From NCBI GenBank assembly GCA_900660155.1, contig CABFPE010000353.1, positions 439,785 through 503,784 on the forward strand: a stretch of DNA of 64,000 nucleotides, in the 5' to 3' direction. The notes below the pieces were generated by a model. It saw only the letters and a list, made by a program, of their open reading frames with translations, was not told the origin of the DNA and made no database searches. This document shows positions 24,101-33,500 of this stretch, piece by piece. The translations under genes and the position numbers were made by a program. Numbering within the stretch: position 1 is the stretch's first letter; each line of letters opens with the position of its first letter. The stretch is from Hofstenia miamia (taxonomy: Eukaryota; Xenacoelomorpha; Acoela; Hofsteniidae).

Positions 24101-27100
24101 TTGGAATAGTTTTGTAAATGAATTTTACAAAAACTAAGTTGTAAAACAGGAAAAAATAAAGAACTAACAAAATAAATGGAAACATTTCCTTCAAATAGAA
24201 ACCATTCAAAATATCAAATAGGAAGAAATTTCTTTTTTCGTGCTTTTCCTGTGTAAAATATTCCACTGTTTAACTGACATCTAAGTTTATGTTCAATTCT
24301 TGTTATCGATAAAGCTCTTAACATTGTTGATTCATAGACGCCATCTTGTTTTTTTAGATCAAATCAATATTTGTAAAAGTGTGTTCTACTTCAAACCTTT
24401 TACTATTGTATACTAATTTGATTTATTGCTAGATTTGCCTACATATGCAATGGACAAATAAAACTGGAGAGATTTTGACATCGCCGGTTACTTTTATATT
24501 AATATATTCTAAAAATAATTACAATGAATAAATGATAATTTGTTAATTTATGCATCTCTAATCTCATCAAAAATACTTAGTTTACTGTTGTTTACAGCAG
24601 CATAGTAATTAACTATACATGCATTTTCCAAACAATATGATTATTTTGTTAGACTTTCCAAATTATTAGCAAATTCCAAGCGTTTTACTGTATTCTACAA
24701 AAGTTACATAATGTTTAGATTCTTTAATTTACTTAGTTCATTCTTTATTACATATTTGCTCAATTCTGTAGTAATCAAGCAAACAATAATGACAATGGTT
24801 GCACATAGTGTATGAATAAAGACAAAGCGTAAACATCAGTGATTAAATAACTGGAAGGAATTTCAAGATAAGCATCTATTACTACATATTTGCAACAGAA
24901 GGATAAGTATAATAACTAGGGCGCGTAAAATTCAATAAAGTCAAAACGTTTTTTTCGATCAAAACATACTTGCAAAATTTTTTTAGACATGAAAAGCACG
25001 AATTTTTCAAATATTTAGTATTTTTGTAAGGTGAAAAAATGTAAAATCTCCTATTTATGTCAAAATATGGTTAAATCTACTGCTTCATTAGTAAATTTCT
25101 ATATTTTTTGTGAAAATAATTATCAAAATTTGATTTCAAAACAAACTAAATTTGTCATTGTTTAGCGAAGCATTTTACAGTCCGCAAAAGCTTTAGCAAA
25201 GGATCGTCATTTTGAACGTATTTTGCCATGTGTAAGGAGCACTTTATAACATGTTCTAGGCAATACATAGTGCTTTGATGTCGACTTAATTTATCATTAA
25301 GTCAAAATATTGTCAATATTTCTTAGTTTTTTGGTCAAAATTCTCAGTTCGTACGTAAAACAAATAATAATAGTGGACTTTATTAAAACTGTATACAGGT
25401 AATGGCATATAAATATAAAAAAATTGATTATATTCAGTTTGAAAATTTTTTCCAGAATAATTTGCTGTAGGTAGATAATTTCCTCCGTCATTCCATAGTT
25501 GCAATTATATTTCTTTTGTAAGAAACATGTAAATCTTCTAAAACACCTTTGATAGCATCCGATTTACTTAACTTAGCACTAAGCTTTTGCTATTGTTCGT
25601 TAAATACTCTTCTGAGTTGAGTTTTTATTCACCTTTTAACAAGTCAATAAACACATATAGGTCCCTTAGTTGGATTTGTAGAGAGATGGGCAAAATAATT
25701 AGCAATCTTAGTTGAGTAATGTAATCAGGCGTATTATATATTCACTTAGTACAGTACAGATACAATGCACTCTTTTTAATTATATCATATTTGATTGGTC
25801 GCGTACCAAATTGATGAGCCATAAAGAAGTTTTCATCGAGTGGTATTTAAAATATAGAGTGTCCGTCTCGTGTTTTTTAACATGCATGTAGATTGGTAGC
25901 TGAGATTTAATATGATAAAATTCTCTCCTGTCTGATTTTTTACAATCTTAATATGATCCGTCCAGGTTAGATTGTTATTTATATATATTTCAAGGTTTTT
26001 CACTACATTTGCGTGCATATTTTTCATTCAATAAATTGCAGAACTTCTGTTAAGGCGTCGTCTGCTTTTGTATTAAATTTCATTATATTTTCGCTACACC
26101 AAAAATTAAGTTTCTTGATGTCACCTTTTAAAGTCCTAGAGAATGTAGATGATATTTTTATATCGTCGCCATCAGAGGTAGATTTGAATGACAGTCAAGA
26201 AAATTGTAGATCCTTTATCCTTATTAGAAACATAAGGGGGGGCGAGGGATAGGCAAATCCCTAGTGGAATTTCACTGTGACATTTATCTCTTGGGATAGT
26301 ATCACATTTAAAGAGACATGGTGCTTCCTTCTTGTTATCTATGTATGAAAAAGCTTAAGGAAATTGGCACACATTTCAAATTTCATGATTTTCTTGAAGA
26401 AAATGCTATGCGATACTCTGTCGAATGTTTTTATGAAGTCGTAATATTTAAATAGACATGAAGCATTTTCTTAATAGATATTGTAGTTCTCGGCAATAGA
26501 TTAACAATTCAGAAACTGGTCAACGTCTTCTAGTGAAGTCATAGTGTGAATTGGATATATTTTCATGTACGTATGAATATATTTTGTTATATATGATCAG
26601 TGGGGCAGCCAGGGGGATGCGATGCCATGCCCCCTTGGGTTGGTCAGCCATATGCTATTTCGCCATTTTTTAATCCGTCCTGCTTCTTTATAATCACACT
26701 TTCTATTCCGTCATTCAGTTAAAAGTACTTGATGGCGAATTTCTACCTTTCTTCTTGTTTGGGTGGGTTCAATTTGATTTTGAGTCAAAATTCTCGATTT
26801 TGATTTGTTTCAGTTTGTTTGAAAAAAATGAATAACAGAAAAATAAATGCAGCAACAATTTTTCTATATGAAATTGTTTCGTAATGAAATAAAAGTTTAA
26901 TATTAAACACGCTATAGCTCAAAATACATAGTTTTTACAGGTGTCCCCACAGTGTATTTCTTTTCTGCCTGTAACCCATGTCATAGTCATTTTGTGTTCT
27001 TGTCCATTGACTAAGCTCTCTTGCTTCTTGCATGAACTAAAATCAGGCTATAGGCCTAGAGTCTCCCTGCTTTTGCTTCTGGTCATATTCGCTTTAAATA

Positions 27101-30100
27101 ATATTTGAAGCAGTGTCACAGCCAAGTGTGAGAGATCACCAAGGATTTGCCGTAGTTTATTGATGCATTCAATAATGGGATGAACCAATTGAATTGGCGG
27201 ATGCTCCAAAAAATAACCTGATACACGTACAATATCAGAATAAAACAAATCTTCATAACCTTCAACTTAACTACGGCTGTTTCTGGTGATGCCTAAATTA
27301 GCCTAAACTAAATATTATGCTTCCACCACCGAATTCACTTTTAATATTGAAAGCATAACATTGACGATATTTCGCAACATTGTTATCTTCTGTCACACAC
27401 CTGATAATATGATGGCAAATCTAAAGAAATTACAACGATCACAGCTTTTACATAAGGTATTTATGAAATTTGCCCTTAGTGATTATGATTACTGGCTACA
27501 TCTTGTTTTCTAGAACAATTTCTACTTAGTGCTAACAGAATTATGAAGTATTAGTAAGCTTTTTTCAGAGTTGGGCATAGCGTACTCGACTTTACCCTAC
27601 CCTTTGTCGCTACACTCAGAGAGCAGGCTACGTCGGGTAATTGTCAGTTATGATAATATGGAGAAAATTCCACATTTCGAGTTTATTTATGAGTATTTTC
27701 GTTTCTTTGAGTCGGCTGAGGTCGGGGTAAGTGAATTGAAAGTCGGATACAGCTTTTTATGGAATGCCATCACTGCCTTCGTTTTTATCTCACAACGAGC
27801 TTTATGTGTTATGTATTGGTTTATATAAATATAAAAAGCAAGTTAATTTACTATGATTTATTGAACAAGAAAATTCTATTTGTAGCTACCTGCTCTTGCT
27901 TCTGTTCATATTAACTTTAAATAATATATCTATATATATATACGTATACGCAGGTTAAGGTGGTACGTAGACTCGCTTCGTACATGCATGCTGTTTTGAA
28001 GTGCGCCCCCCCTTCCGCCACTGTCTATGATTCGTTGAAAATTTAGGTAATACCTTAGGTAATACATTGATTGGTCTATAGCTGCTGAACTTAGGCATAA
28101 TTTTGGCTTCCATTCGTTCAGGTACATCCCTGTTAGTACAATATATTTAAATAGGTTGAGAAGATAAAGCATGAACGAATGATGTCAAAGCAACATTTAA
28201 TCTTGGAACTTTTCTTTATAGCATATTCAATATCTTTCATAGTTAAATCAATATTCTTGTAGTAGCTCTCAGTGAAAGCCAACTTAATATCCGTAGTGGG
28301 TAAGTACGCTATTGAAACATGTGTTAAATTGGTCCATAGTTCATTCAATTTATTTACATATTTGAGAAGTAAATTTGAAAAAGGCTTTTCTTTAGTACAT
28401 ACTGTCCAAAACATCATTCTACATTAGTTGTATAGATGAACTGAACTAGATATTACATAGCATGGCAGAGGTTTTATAATTTTCATTTTCTTATTTAGGT
28501 ATAAATCTGTACCATAAATGGGCTTAGTTTATCCAACACGTGTCAAGCATAGTTAGAACCTGCTTAAAAACATTTGAGAACGTTTCATTTCTTTCTGTGA
28601 ATGAATAATTTACTCTTCCATGGGAATCTCTTTTTTCTCGAATGCATTAATCCGTTACAGAGATATATCTATGTGTGATCAGTGAACTCTAAATCAGATA
28701 TATAGTATTGAGTAACGGATGCCTTTTTATTATCAGTAAATATGAGATCAAGAATATTTCCTTTTGAAAGTTGATTAGTTCTTGGCTGCAGGGTTCCAAT
28801 ATACTCTATTTCATAGTTGTTGCTAAATGTAATTGTATTGTGCAAAATTGAATTGTCCAAGTATTGTAATAATTTTTTCATTAGACTCGAGTTGGTTGAA
28901 AAATTGAGTTACTTGATTGATGTATTTTATTACACTATTTGATTCTAAGTCTACATTTGCAAGTGTATTGTAAAAATTTAAAATGATGTAGCACCAGCAG
29001 TACAATTTTCTCATGTCATGCAGCATTTGTATATTTTGTGTAGTAAGATGAGACATCCTCCATGTTTGCCAAGAGTTCTACAGCATTGAGATACACCTTG
29101 TATTCAAAATCACAGAAAAGTAAATAAGTGTTAAACAACAATATTTTATTGAAGGGGCTGAACTGAGGTCCTTCCTATACAAAGCTTAAATTTCTTAGGT
29201 TTAAAAAGATTTAATGCAAAAATAAGTGCCACCTGGGTCATTATTGGGAGGGGGACTCTAGCCCTCCCAATCACCCCTGTTCATTAGCATCTGAAAGTAA
29301 AGTGTTTCAGTTTCTTCATAAATCAATTTGGATGTTATGTATAATAAGATGGGTTAAATGTGTTCTTTCAACATAATTGATATTTCTAATATTCCAGAGA
29401 ATAAAGTGAAAACTGGTTTCCTGTAAAGTCAATTAGTACTGTCAAATTCATTATTCACATAGTTTGAGATTTCTTATTTTTATAGCATTTCTTGCAAGGA
29501 GTTCTTATTCGTTGGTACCATCTTTCATAGATACTTCTGGTTTTATGAATATTTTCTTTAGGTAATATTTTTGCAAATAGCATCTTGACATCAGAATACG
29601 TTTGACGCATTCATTGTGAGCATGAAGTAAAATTGGCCTAATCCTATCACAACCATATTTTCCAGTCGATTCAAATTCTTAATGTTGCTGAAAGCTTTGT
29701 TTAGGATAAAGAGTCTTTACTAAATTACTGTAGTCCGACTCTTTTGCTTGATGGCGTCTTTGATTTGGCTGGGGTTTTTCAATCCCGGGATTCCCGTACA
29801 TAAGAACGCGTTGTCTGTATAGTTTATTTTGAGTTGCTAGTTTTGACATTTTCGACTGGAAAATTCTTCTTTACAGTTCTAAACTTTGGTTTTTAAAGAA
29901 GTGATTACATGAGATGTTGAGTTAAGTAATTTTTTCATTAGGGGCTGTTACTTCTTGAATGGATGAGATCATATTTTGGTTTTTTTATATTGTATCTATC
30001 ATCTTTGATACGATATCCGTAGATTTCGTGTATAGTGGGAGAAAATGGATGTTATATTGGGTACAAGGAGATTGAACAGTTCATACATTGCATATGCTAC

Positions 30101-30513
30101 AGTTTAAATGGTCATTCAGAGCTTTATGAATAGCGCGCTCTTCAAACGCGACTGGTTTGCTTGACAGCATTATTATTATCTTAATGAAATTAGTATCTTA
30201 AGTAAAGAGCTTACTATTTTATTTTCTAAGCATGGACTACTAATATTCATATGAAAGTATAAGTATACCAATATGAACTAGCTTTAGTTTTAATTCAAAA
30301 GAAATTACTGTCATGAAAGTGGTTGCTATCGAACAAAGAACGACCCCCAATTCCCATCCTTCTACTTTCCAGAATGTGTATATCATCCGTGGAATACATA
30401 TTGCAAGGAAAGCTGCATCACTTATTGCCAGGTTGGCAATGTAGATGTTGGTAGTTGAGTGCATTTCTTTGTTGAAGGAAATTATCCATATTACAATCAG
30501 ATTTCCTAAATGT
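11881..30513 (-). CDS. rhodopsin-class peptide GPCR, galanin/allatostatin-A/kisspeptin-receptor-like, 5 exons visible, 5' end missing
   Basis: This is a seven-transmembrane G-protein-coupled receptor at the plasma membrane. The exons at 30513-30309, 21464-21329, 18257-18039, 12384-12222 and 12112-11881 join with matching phases at every junction. The resulting 317 residues run from GNLIVIW (TM1) to the stop. Visible hallmarks are LAISDAAF in TM2, a TM3 cysteine (VVLC), IDRF in place of DRY, an ECL2 cysteine (YKHC) for the conserved disulphide, CWGP in TM6 and NPFIY in TM7, followed by a basic helix 8. The TM3 cysteine and the D of DRF are 24 residues apart, exactly as in galanin receptors. 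The TM7 stretch LAYSNSCMNPFIYAL resembles galanin and allatostatin-A receptors. The extracellular N-terminus and first half of TM1 were not found upstream in the window. The ligand is unknown, and somatostatin-like or orphan peptide receptors remain possible. No frame break is seen in these exons. Confidence 0.9.
12222..12384 (-). CDS. GPCR exon: ICL3 end and TM6
   Basis: The exon encodes the basic end of ICL3 (AATQRKRRI) and TM6 with the CWGP version of the CWxP toggle motif. The donor A/GTAAGT at 12221 is near consensus and leaves phase 2, which the next exon completes. The start is less sure. The acceptor GTCAG at 12385 gives E-FALAKM, while an alternative AG further upstream, at about 12423, keeps the same phase and would add 13 residues beginning PFSQINVMM. 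Confidence 0.87.
12385..14389. other. first part of the 5.65-kb receptor intron, nothing recognised
   Basis: Intron between TM5 and TM6. The 13600-13780 part holds degenerate CCTAACC/TAACCC-like words, including AACCCTAACCC, without forming a regular array. The frames seen here lack motifs. Confidence 0.4.
14390..16305 (-). mobile_element. decayed piggyBac DNA transposon
   Basis: Conceptual minus-strand translation shows several landmarks of the piggyBac transposase (DDE_Tnp_1_7), in the right order. First, about 15470-15350, comes a stretch like the FRGRC...YIPxKPxKYGIK...ADAxxGY region (here FSNRGC, then VKYGMKF, ILADAHLGY). Next is IMNNFF near 15245, matching the DNFF step. Last, at 14770-15033, VDSLDERLSTYT followed by FFVILL matches the GGVDxLDQ...YT...FFNLL block. 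It is broken by several stops and frameshifts. Related palindromes GGGGTCTTGAAGACCCC (14435-14451) and GGAGTCTTCAATACCCC (16266-16282) face each other near TTAA sites at 14390 and 16302. I infer the ends from these, so they are approximate. The ORF at 15705-16010 would be the N-terminal part but is not recognisable. Confidence 0.72.
16434..16460. repeat. third piggyBac-like terminal palindrome
   Basis: TTAACCTCC is followed by GGGTCTCAAAGACCCC, related to the two palindromes of the neighbouring piggyBac. It may be the end of another, truncated copy. No matching partner was found to its right. Confidence 0.35.
16505..16886. mobile_element. truncated hAT-like MITE rich in GGCACGA words
   Basis: The right end is the inverse of CAGTGTTGGAACCGTTTC, a hAT-type terminus. 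The words CACGGCACGA and GGCACGA recur near 16512-16575 and 16813-16860. No clear left terminus or target duplication is visible, so the left border is approximate. Confidence 0.5.
17085..17447. mobile_element. MITE-like element with CCGGATA repeats
   Basis: Inverted CCGGATA/TATCCGG words occur at both ends. The right end is the inverse of GGGATGTGCCGGTATAC. A homologous piece in the opposite orientation occurs at 56064-56130 (both share ATCGGCAA.TACACAACCGGAT). The borders are approximate and no target duplication was confirmed. Confidence 0.5.
17563..17686 (+). CDS. candidate terminal exon of an unidentified plus-strand gene
   Basis: A strong acceptor, TTCTTATTTTTCCAG, at 17548-17562 is followed at once by a compositionally distinct, GC-richer open stretch. 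After one base of a split codon it codes for 40 residues (start LSPFTLLLDRRPD, end GILRKQLTNFKI) and a TAA stop. Composition drops back to AT-rich right after the stop. The peptide is hydrophilic with an amphipathic helical end, and I do not recognise the family. It lies antisense inside a receptor intron. Upstream exons were not found. The piggyBac and MITEs just upstream leave little space, so the gene would need a long intron. It could instead be a relict or a chance frame. Confidence 0.4.
18039..18257 (-). CDS. GPCR exon: TM4 end, ECL2, TM5
   Basis: The acceptor CTATTTTAG at 18266-18258 gives phase 1, joining G-SLILCFPYF to the previous exon. The exon carries the ECL2 cysteine (GYKHC) and TM5 with the conserved proline (VYIIPLAIIL). 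It ends in ICL3 after GRILT at a good donor, G/GTGAGC. The reading frame continues into the upstream (AT)n tract only by chance. Confidence 0.92.
18271..18347. repeat. (AT)n-rich microsatellite with CA/GT interruptions beside a splice acceptor
   Basis: A run of TATATACATATA units ends about 13 bases upstream of the GPCR exon acceptor at 18258. The exon therefore has only CTCTATTTTAG as a pyrimidine tract, and the repeat may hold the branch point. Confidence 0.85.
19279..19440. repeat. two-unit 81-bp tandem duplication
   Basis: Unit 19279-19359 is repeated at 19360-19440 with a single clear change (GATTGGATTATG versus GATTGAATTATG). It lies in the 3.07-kb receptor intron. Confidence 0.9.
20523..20981. 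repeat. N-bounded blocks duplicating nearby sequence, probable assembly artefact
   Basis: An N at 20523 is followed by 20524-20683, which repeats 19087-19246. After a second N at 20684, 20685-20981 repeats 20226-20522. The copies look identical by eye and the true continuation resumes at 20982. Single Ns at both joins point to scaffold stitching or haplotype inclusion rather than biology. Confidence 0.85.
21329..21464 (-). CDS. GPCR exon: TM3 (DRF) and TM4
   Basis: The acceptor GATATTTAG at 21473-21465 starts the exon in phase 0 at MSALITCC. The exon encodes the rest of TM3, the IDRF motif, ICL2 (LSIRYPMKALEYRRN) and most of TM4 (ALISSLIVWI), ending in phase 1 at G/GTTATT. The sequence was too short to stand out as a long open frame. 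It is placed by its motif and by the exact phase match to both neighbours. Confidence 0.9.
21781..23093 (-). mobile_element. full-length mariner transposon
   Basis: The element is 21783-23091 (1309 bp), the usual mariner size, with TA target duplications at 21781-21782 and 23092-23093. Imperfect terminal inverted repeats of about 26 bp read TAGGCATTTCCCATAAGTTT on the left and TAGGCTTGTTTCATAAGTTT as the inverse of the right end. One uninterrupted transposase gene fills the interior. It sits in the 8.84-kb receptor intron, in the same orientation as the receptor. Confidence 0.95.
21861..22940 (-). CDS. mariner transposase, 359 aa, apparently intact
   Basis: This is a DD34D transposase that cuts and pastes the flanking 1.3-kb element at TA sites. 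An N-terminal helix-turn-helix region (about residues 5-110) carries RTAQRWVSKFR and then SGRPST. The linker motif is WVPHKL near residue 118. The catalytic triad is visible: VDEAWLYW (first D), LLQDNARPHTA (second D) and YSPDLSPSDFYLF (third D), with 34 residues between the second and third. The length is slightly above the typical 345 residues. The start at MVMEFDKSDIR is chosen because it begins just inside the TIR side of the element and the family usually starts near there. No stop or frameshift is present, so it could be active or recently active. Confidence 0.95.
   Translation of the reverse strand: MVMEFDKSDIRKLIYFFHLRGLNATEIAKEICQTLGKDVLSIRTAQRWVSKFRNNELTTDDAERSGRPSTDNVNEQIEEYISTNKHATCTEMAEAIGVGKSTIWRHLIDMGKKYLAFQWVPHKLSEENKNNRVKISGELLSMYRRNNFLNQLVTVDEAWLYWENDRKTPGIHHKSWRGSGDEPPQFNRRSSMTVKKQLGIFFWDCKGIILFETLPRNVSITAELYCQFLDKLKVALHDKRRRSVSSDSTNLFLLQDNARPHTAMATQEKLRELNINPIPHPPYSPDLSPSDFYLFSALKASFKDKNFTNEDDLVCHVSEWSSNKGKEFYRKAFMELPSRWQRCIDAEGNYFNRLSDNDN
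23410..24078. repeat. 668-bp near-identical direct duplication after an N, probable assembly artefact
   Basis: 23411-24078 repeats 22742-23409, which is the 5' third of the mariner, its right TIR and 318 bp of flank. One difference was seen (GGTCCGTTGC versus GGTCCCTTGC). The copy begins inside the transposase gene directly after the N at 23410, so the apparent 71-codon transposase here is a truncated echo and not a second element. Confidence 0.85.
24079..25832. other. intron sequence, nothing recognised
   Basis: AT-rich intron sequence of the receptor gene. The lower-coordinate end, from about 25550, may be the 3' untranslated part of the LINE that follows. I could not fix that border. Confidence 0.4.
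25833..29790 (-). mobile_element. decayed CR1-like LINE (copy 2), interrupted by a hAT element
   Basis: Minus-strand fragments occur in LINE order. ORF1 C-terminal remnants (KKIFIKPEVS) lie at about 29790-29460. Endonuclease pieces lie at 29056-28669 (ITILGQFNF, then QLSKGNILDLIFTD and TDHT). Reverse-transcriptase pieces follow at 28417-28040 (the NYRPI-like SYRPINVLP in another frame) and again at about 26460-26340 (FIKTFDRVSHSI). A C-terminal stretch, NNNLTWTDHIKIV, is at 26027-25833. Many stops and frameshifts break it. Its ORF1 part is homologous to the LINE at 44861-46767. A 1.4-kb hAT-type element splits it at 26598-28023, and an AT-poor insert with a CAGGGGTGATTGGGAGGG-like end may lie at about 29150-29281. 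It shares the orientation of the host receptor gene. Confidence 0.85.
26590..28031. mobile_element. non-autonomous hAT-type element inside the LINE
   Basis: The element is 26598-28023 (1426 bp). It starts CAGTGGGGCAGCCAGGGGG and ends with the inverse of CAGTGGCGGAAGGGGGG. Flanking 8-mers TATATGAT and TCTATGAT match at 7 of 8 positions. LINE reverse-transcriptase sequence stops at its left border and resumes at its right, which supports the insertion. Inside, a stretch of about 50 bases is repeated directly (around 27070-27115 and 27890-27930, both with TTTGCTTCTGGTCAT-like sequence). No transposase was recognised. Confidence 0.7.
30309..30513 (-). CDS. GPCR exon: TM1 second half, TM2, ECL1, start of TM3
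   Basis: The exon codes for 68 residues: HLGNLIVIWIIS (TM1), STTNIYIANLAISDAAF (TM2, with the conserved aspartate), WELG and the TM3 cysteine VVLC. It ends at T-F-M-T before the donor ACA/GTAATT. Joined in phase 0 to the next exon it restores the usual TM3 spacing. The acceptor is either ATTTAG at 30514 (start 30513, phase 2) or ATTTAG at 30506 (start 30505, within the glycine codon). The open frame continues upstream to 30641, but that part does not look like a receptor N-terminus and is probably intron. Confidence 0.88.
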
Positions 30514-33500
30514 CTAAATTTAAATAAGGTGTATGTTTTAATCTTTAAATAATTAGAGACAGTTAATATATAAGTTATAGACATCATAAAATTAAGCAGA
30601 AAGGAACATTTTTTGTTGAAAAGTAGCAACACAAAGTGCAATTTAAAATTGTTTTTACTATAAAGTATATTGCATTGAATTTATGGCATACCATAAAATA
30701 TTCGATTTGAAGTACATTGTAGCGTTTTATAAATATTTGAACTTGTCATTCTACAACGAAATCAGACGAACACCTGTTATCTTGAAGTTTCAATTCTCAC
30801 AAAGCGTTTAAATCTTTACAACGTGTTATTCTGTATTGTAGTTCGGATTATTTATTAAAGTATACTTTGGAATGTGTCACATCTTTTTATCATTGTGTAG
30901 TTTGACTTGCATTAATACTTTTTTATAAATGCAAGCACTCCCTTGCAAAGTCGCTCAGAAATAAACTCATGAATTAGACATTCCTCAGAAAAAAATATTT
31001 TTGTGTAAAATATTACGAAAATCTAGGTTGCCATTTTATTAGGTAATCTGAAAAAAATTTTATTTAAAAGTATAATTTTTTAATTATAATAATAATAGTA
31101 ATAATTTATTAAAATCAGAAAGAAAACATTTGATAATCTTATTAGTTTGATATTTTTTCAATGGATATGTAATAGCAAAGAGGTATTGGATTAAGATAAC
31201 AACAGGCATCGGGGCTGCAAGATTAGTGGAATTTTCTTAATGTAGAATATTACAAGATATTAATTCGGACATAACGAAAAAAACCAGTCGAATAGGTATC
31301 GGTTTTTTACAAAAATTAACAGTTTTGTAGTTTAAGTTAACAATTGCTTATTTATAATATATATTATTCAAATATAAGTCCTTATCGAGATAAAAAACAA
31401 ATTAATTCGGGTACTACCAATCAATTATCAATCTACCAGCAAGTAATTGTATTTATAATACAAGAGCTTTTAAAAAATTCAAAATTTAGTGTATTTGTTC
31501 AAAAACAATTACTACAGAAATAATTGACTTAAAGGATGTACATGGAAAAATCTACAGGCCTATATTGAAGGAATGAGCCTAACCCTAACTTGCTTACAAA
31601 TGATTTATTTGCATGTAAAACACTAATTAATACAAATTCATTGCCTACATATCAATTGTTTAATTAGTAGGCAGATACCATCAATTAATAGACCCAATTA
31701 ATTGTCAATGAATTGGGTTTTAATCTATTTTTCGTACACCTTGGTCATTATTGTTAGCAAAGCTATGGATATGTTTTCAGGTATGTATTATTTCAAGTGA
31801 ACAATTCAGCTATTGTTACTTATAAGTTAAAACTTATAACATATTCAAGGCGATAAATTCAAACTACCACCATAGGATAAAAATGTCTATCCGAAGTCCT
31901 CCATCTAGAAAAATAAGCCGATTTTTAATCGAAATTTTTTCTTCTATCAAACCCAACACATATACAATTTTACGCTTCTGTTTAAAATACGGTTCGTTAA
32001 AGCAAGCAATTTAACTCTAAAACCACCTCATTTGAATTTGGGAATTCATGGAAGCTCCAAAGGTTGCTAAATAATTATAGAGTCAAATATCAAGGACATC
32101 AATCACATCTTTTAATGTTTACAATGCATGATAATTTTTTTCAATGCCAACTGTTCAGCGTTAGAGAGAGCATTAACAGCTTATGCTGGCTTTTCATATT
32201 AAACAGACTTTGATGTTGCGGGCCACTTTGAGCAGAACTCGAACAAGATGATTATGTTAATCGAGATTCAGATATGTTTTAATTTGCATGAAATAAACAA
32301 CGCAGTTGCATAATGCAATCGTTTTTTATGGTTGCCCTACCATACACATGTTGTCGTCATATTCTCTATATTAACAAAATTTATGATAAACTGCCTGTGA
32401 ACATTCTTTGTAACGATCAATTGCATTTTGCAAAACTACCTGATTTAAAATGTAGGTTTGCTCCTTCAAAGTTGTCAATGAAATATTAAATTATAAGTCA
32501 CTGCTTGAATCAGAATAACAATTTGGGAACCATAATTTAATAAAAAAGTTACAATAGGGTTAGCAGCAATTAATGGGATCTTGAGACTAAATACATGTAC
32601 AGTTATACAATTTTAATGAAACTTGGTATTAACAACAAACTGGAAGAATTTAATAGATATTTTATTATCAGTAAGCACAATAATTTGCCCTGCTTTGGTT
32701 AATGCCCTGAACAACTAATTAGGACATACTTATGGAGAAGAACAACTGCAGTATATATCACCACTTATCAATATCAACAGCAATGATATGACACTATTTC
32801 ACTAAAATATTCACTGTTAGTACAATGTGTGAGATTAGCTCACAACAAATTTTAACTCAATATTTCGAAAATTTCAATGCAAATTTTTGAAATTTATGCA
32901 ATGTGACACGAATAAATGTGGGGAAATATTTTGTAGAAATTGAAAAAATATTTCAATGCCTGTGAACTATACGAATACATTTTTAGTCATAAAAATATGA
33001 TAAATTTCCTATTATAATGCTATCAGAATGAGATAATGCTTTCACTATGTTCATATCACATGAGTGGTATGACCAACTCGTTTAATACGGCTGTTAGCTT
33101 TCATTAGCTTATGTCACATTAGTCCGAGTACTTAAACTTCAATGGGTTTAAAAGATTTTCCGACCAATAATTGTATATCAAATAATTTGAGCTAATCTAA
33201 AAATCTACAAACTAATTATAAATTTCTAAATGTAAGAGCATATATCTGCATAAGGCAAATAAAAAAATTGATTTGCACCTCTTGTAAGCTTGCAATCTCC
33301 AAGCAGATGTATGAAACCAAACAATTGCATGCTAAGAATTTATTTGTGAACTAAATAATGGGAATTGCATTAAAGTTAATAACTTCTTTTAACAACACAG
33401 TTACTCATACAAGAGTTACTCAACTATGCACCTACTGGGAGTTATCTTAATTTTCCAGGAAGGAAGTATTTTTATTCAACACAATTACTTTTTCTAATGT

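Noticed and set aside
30514-30641. Upstream part of the TM1 exon frame as the receptor N-terminus
   Set aside because: It is AT-driven, lacks a receptor-like N-terminus or a first half of TM1, and two acceptor sites near 30506-30514 explain the boundary.
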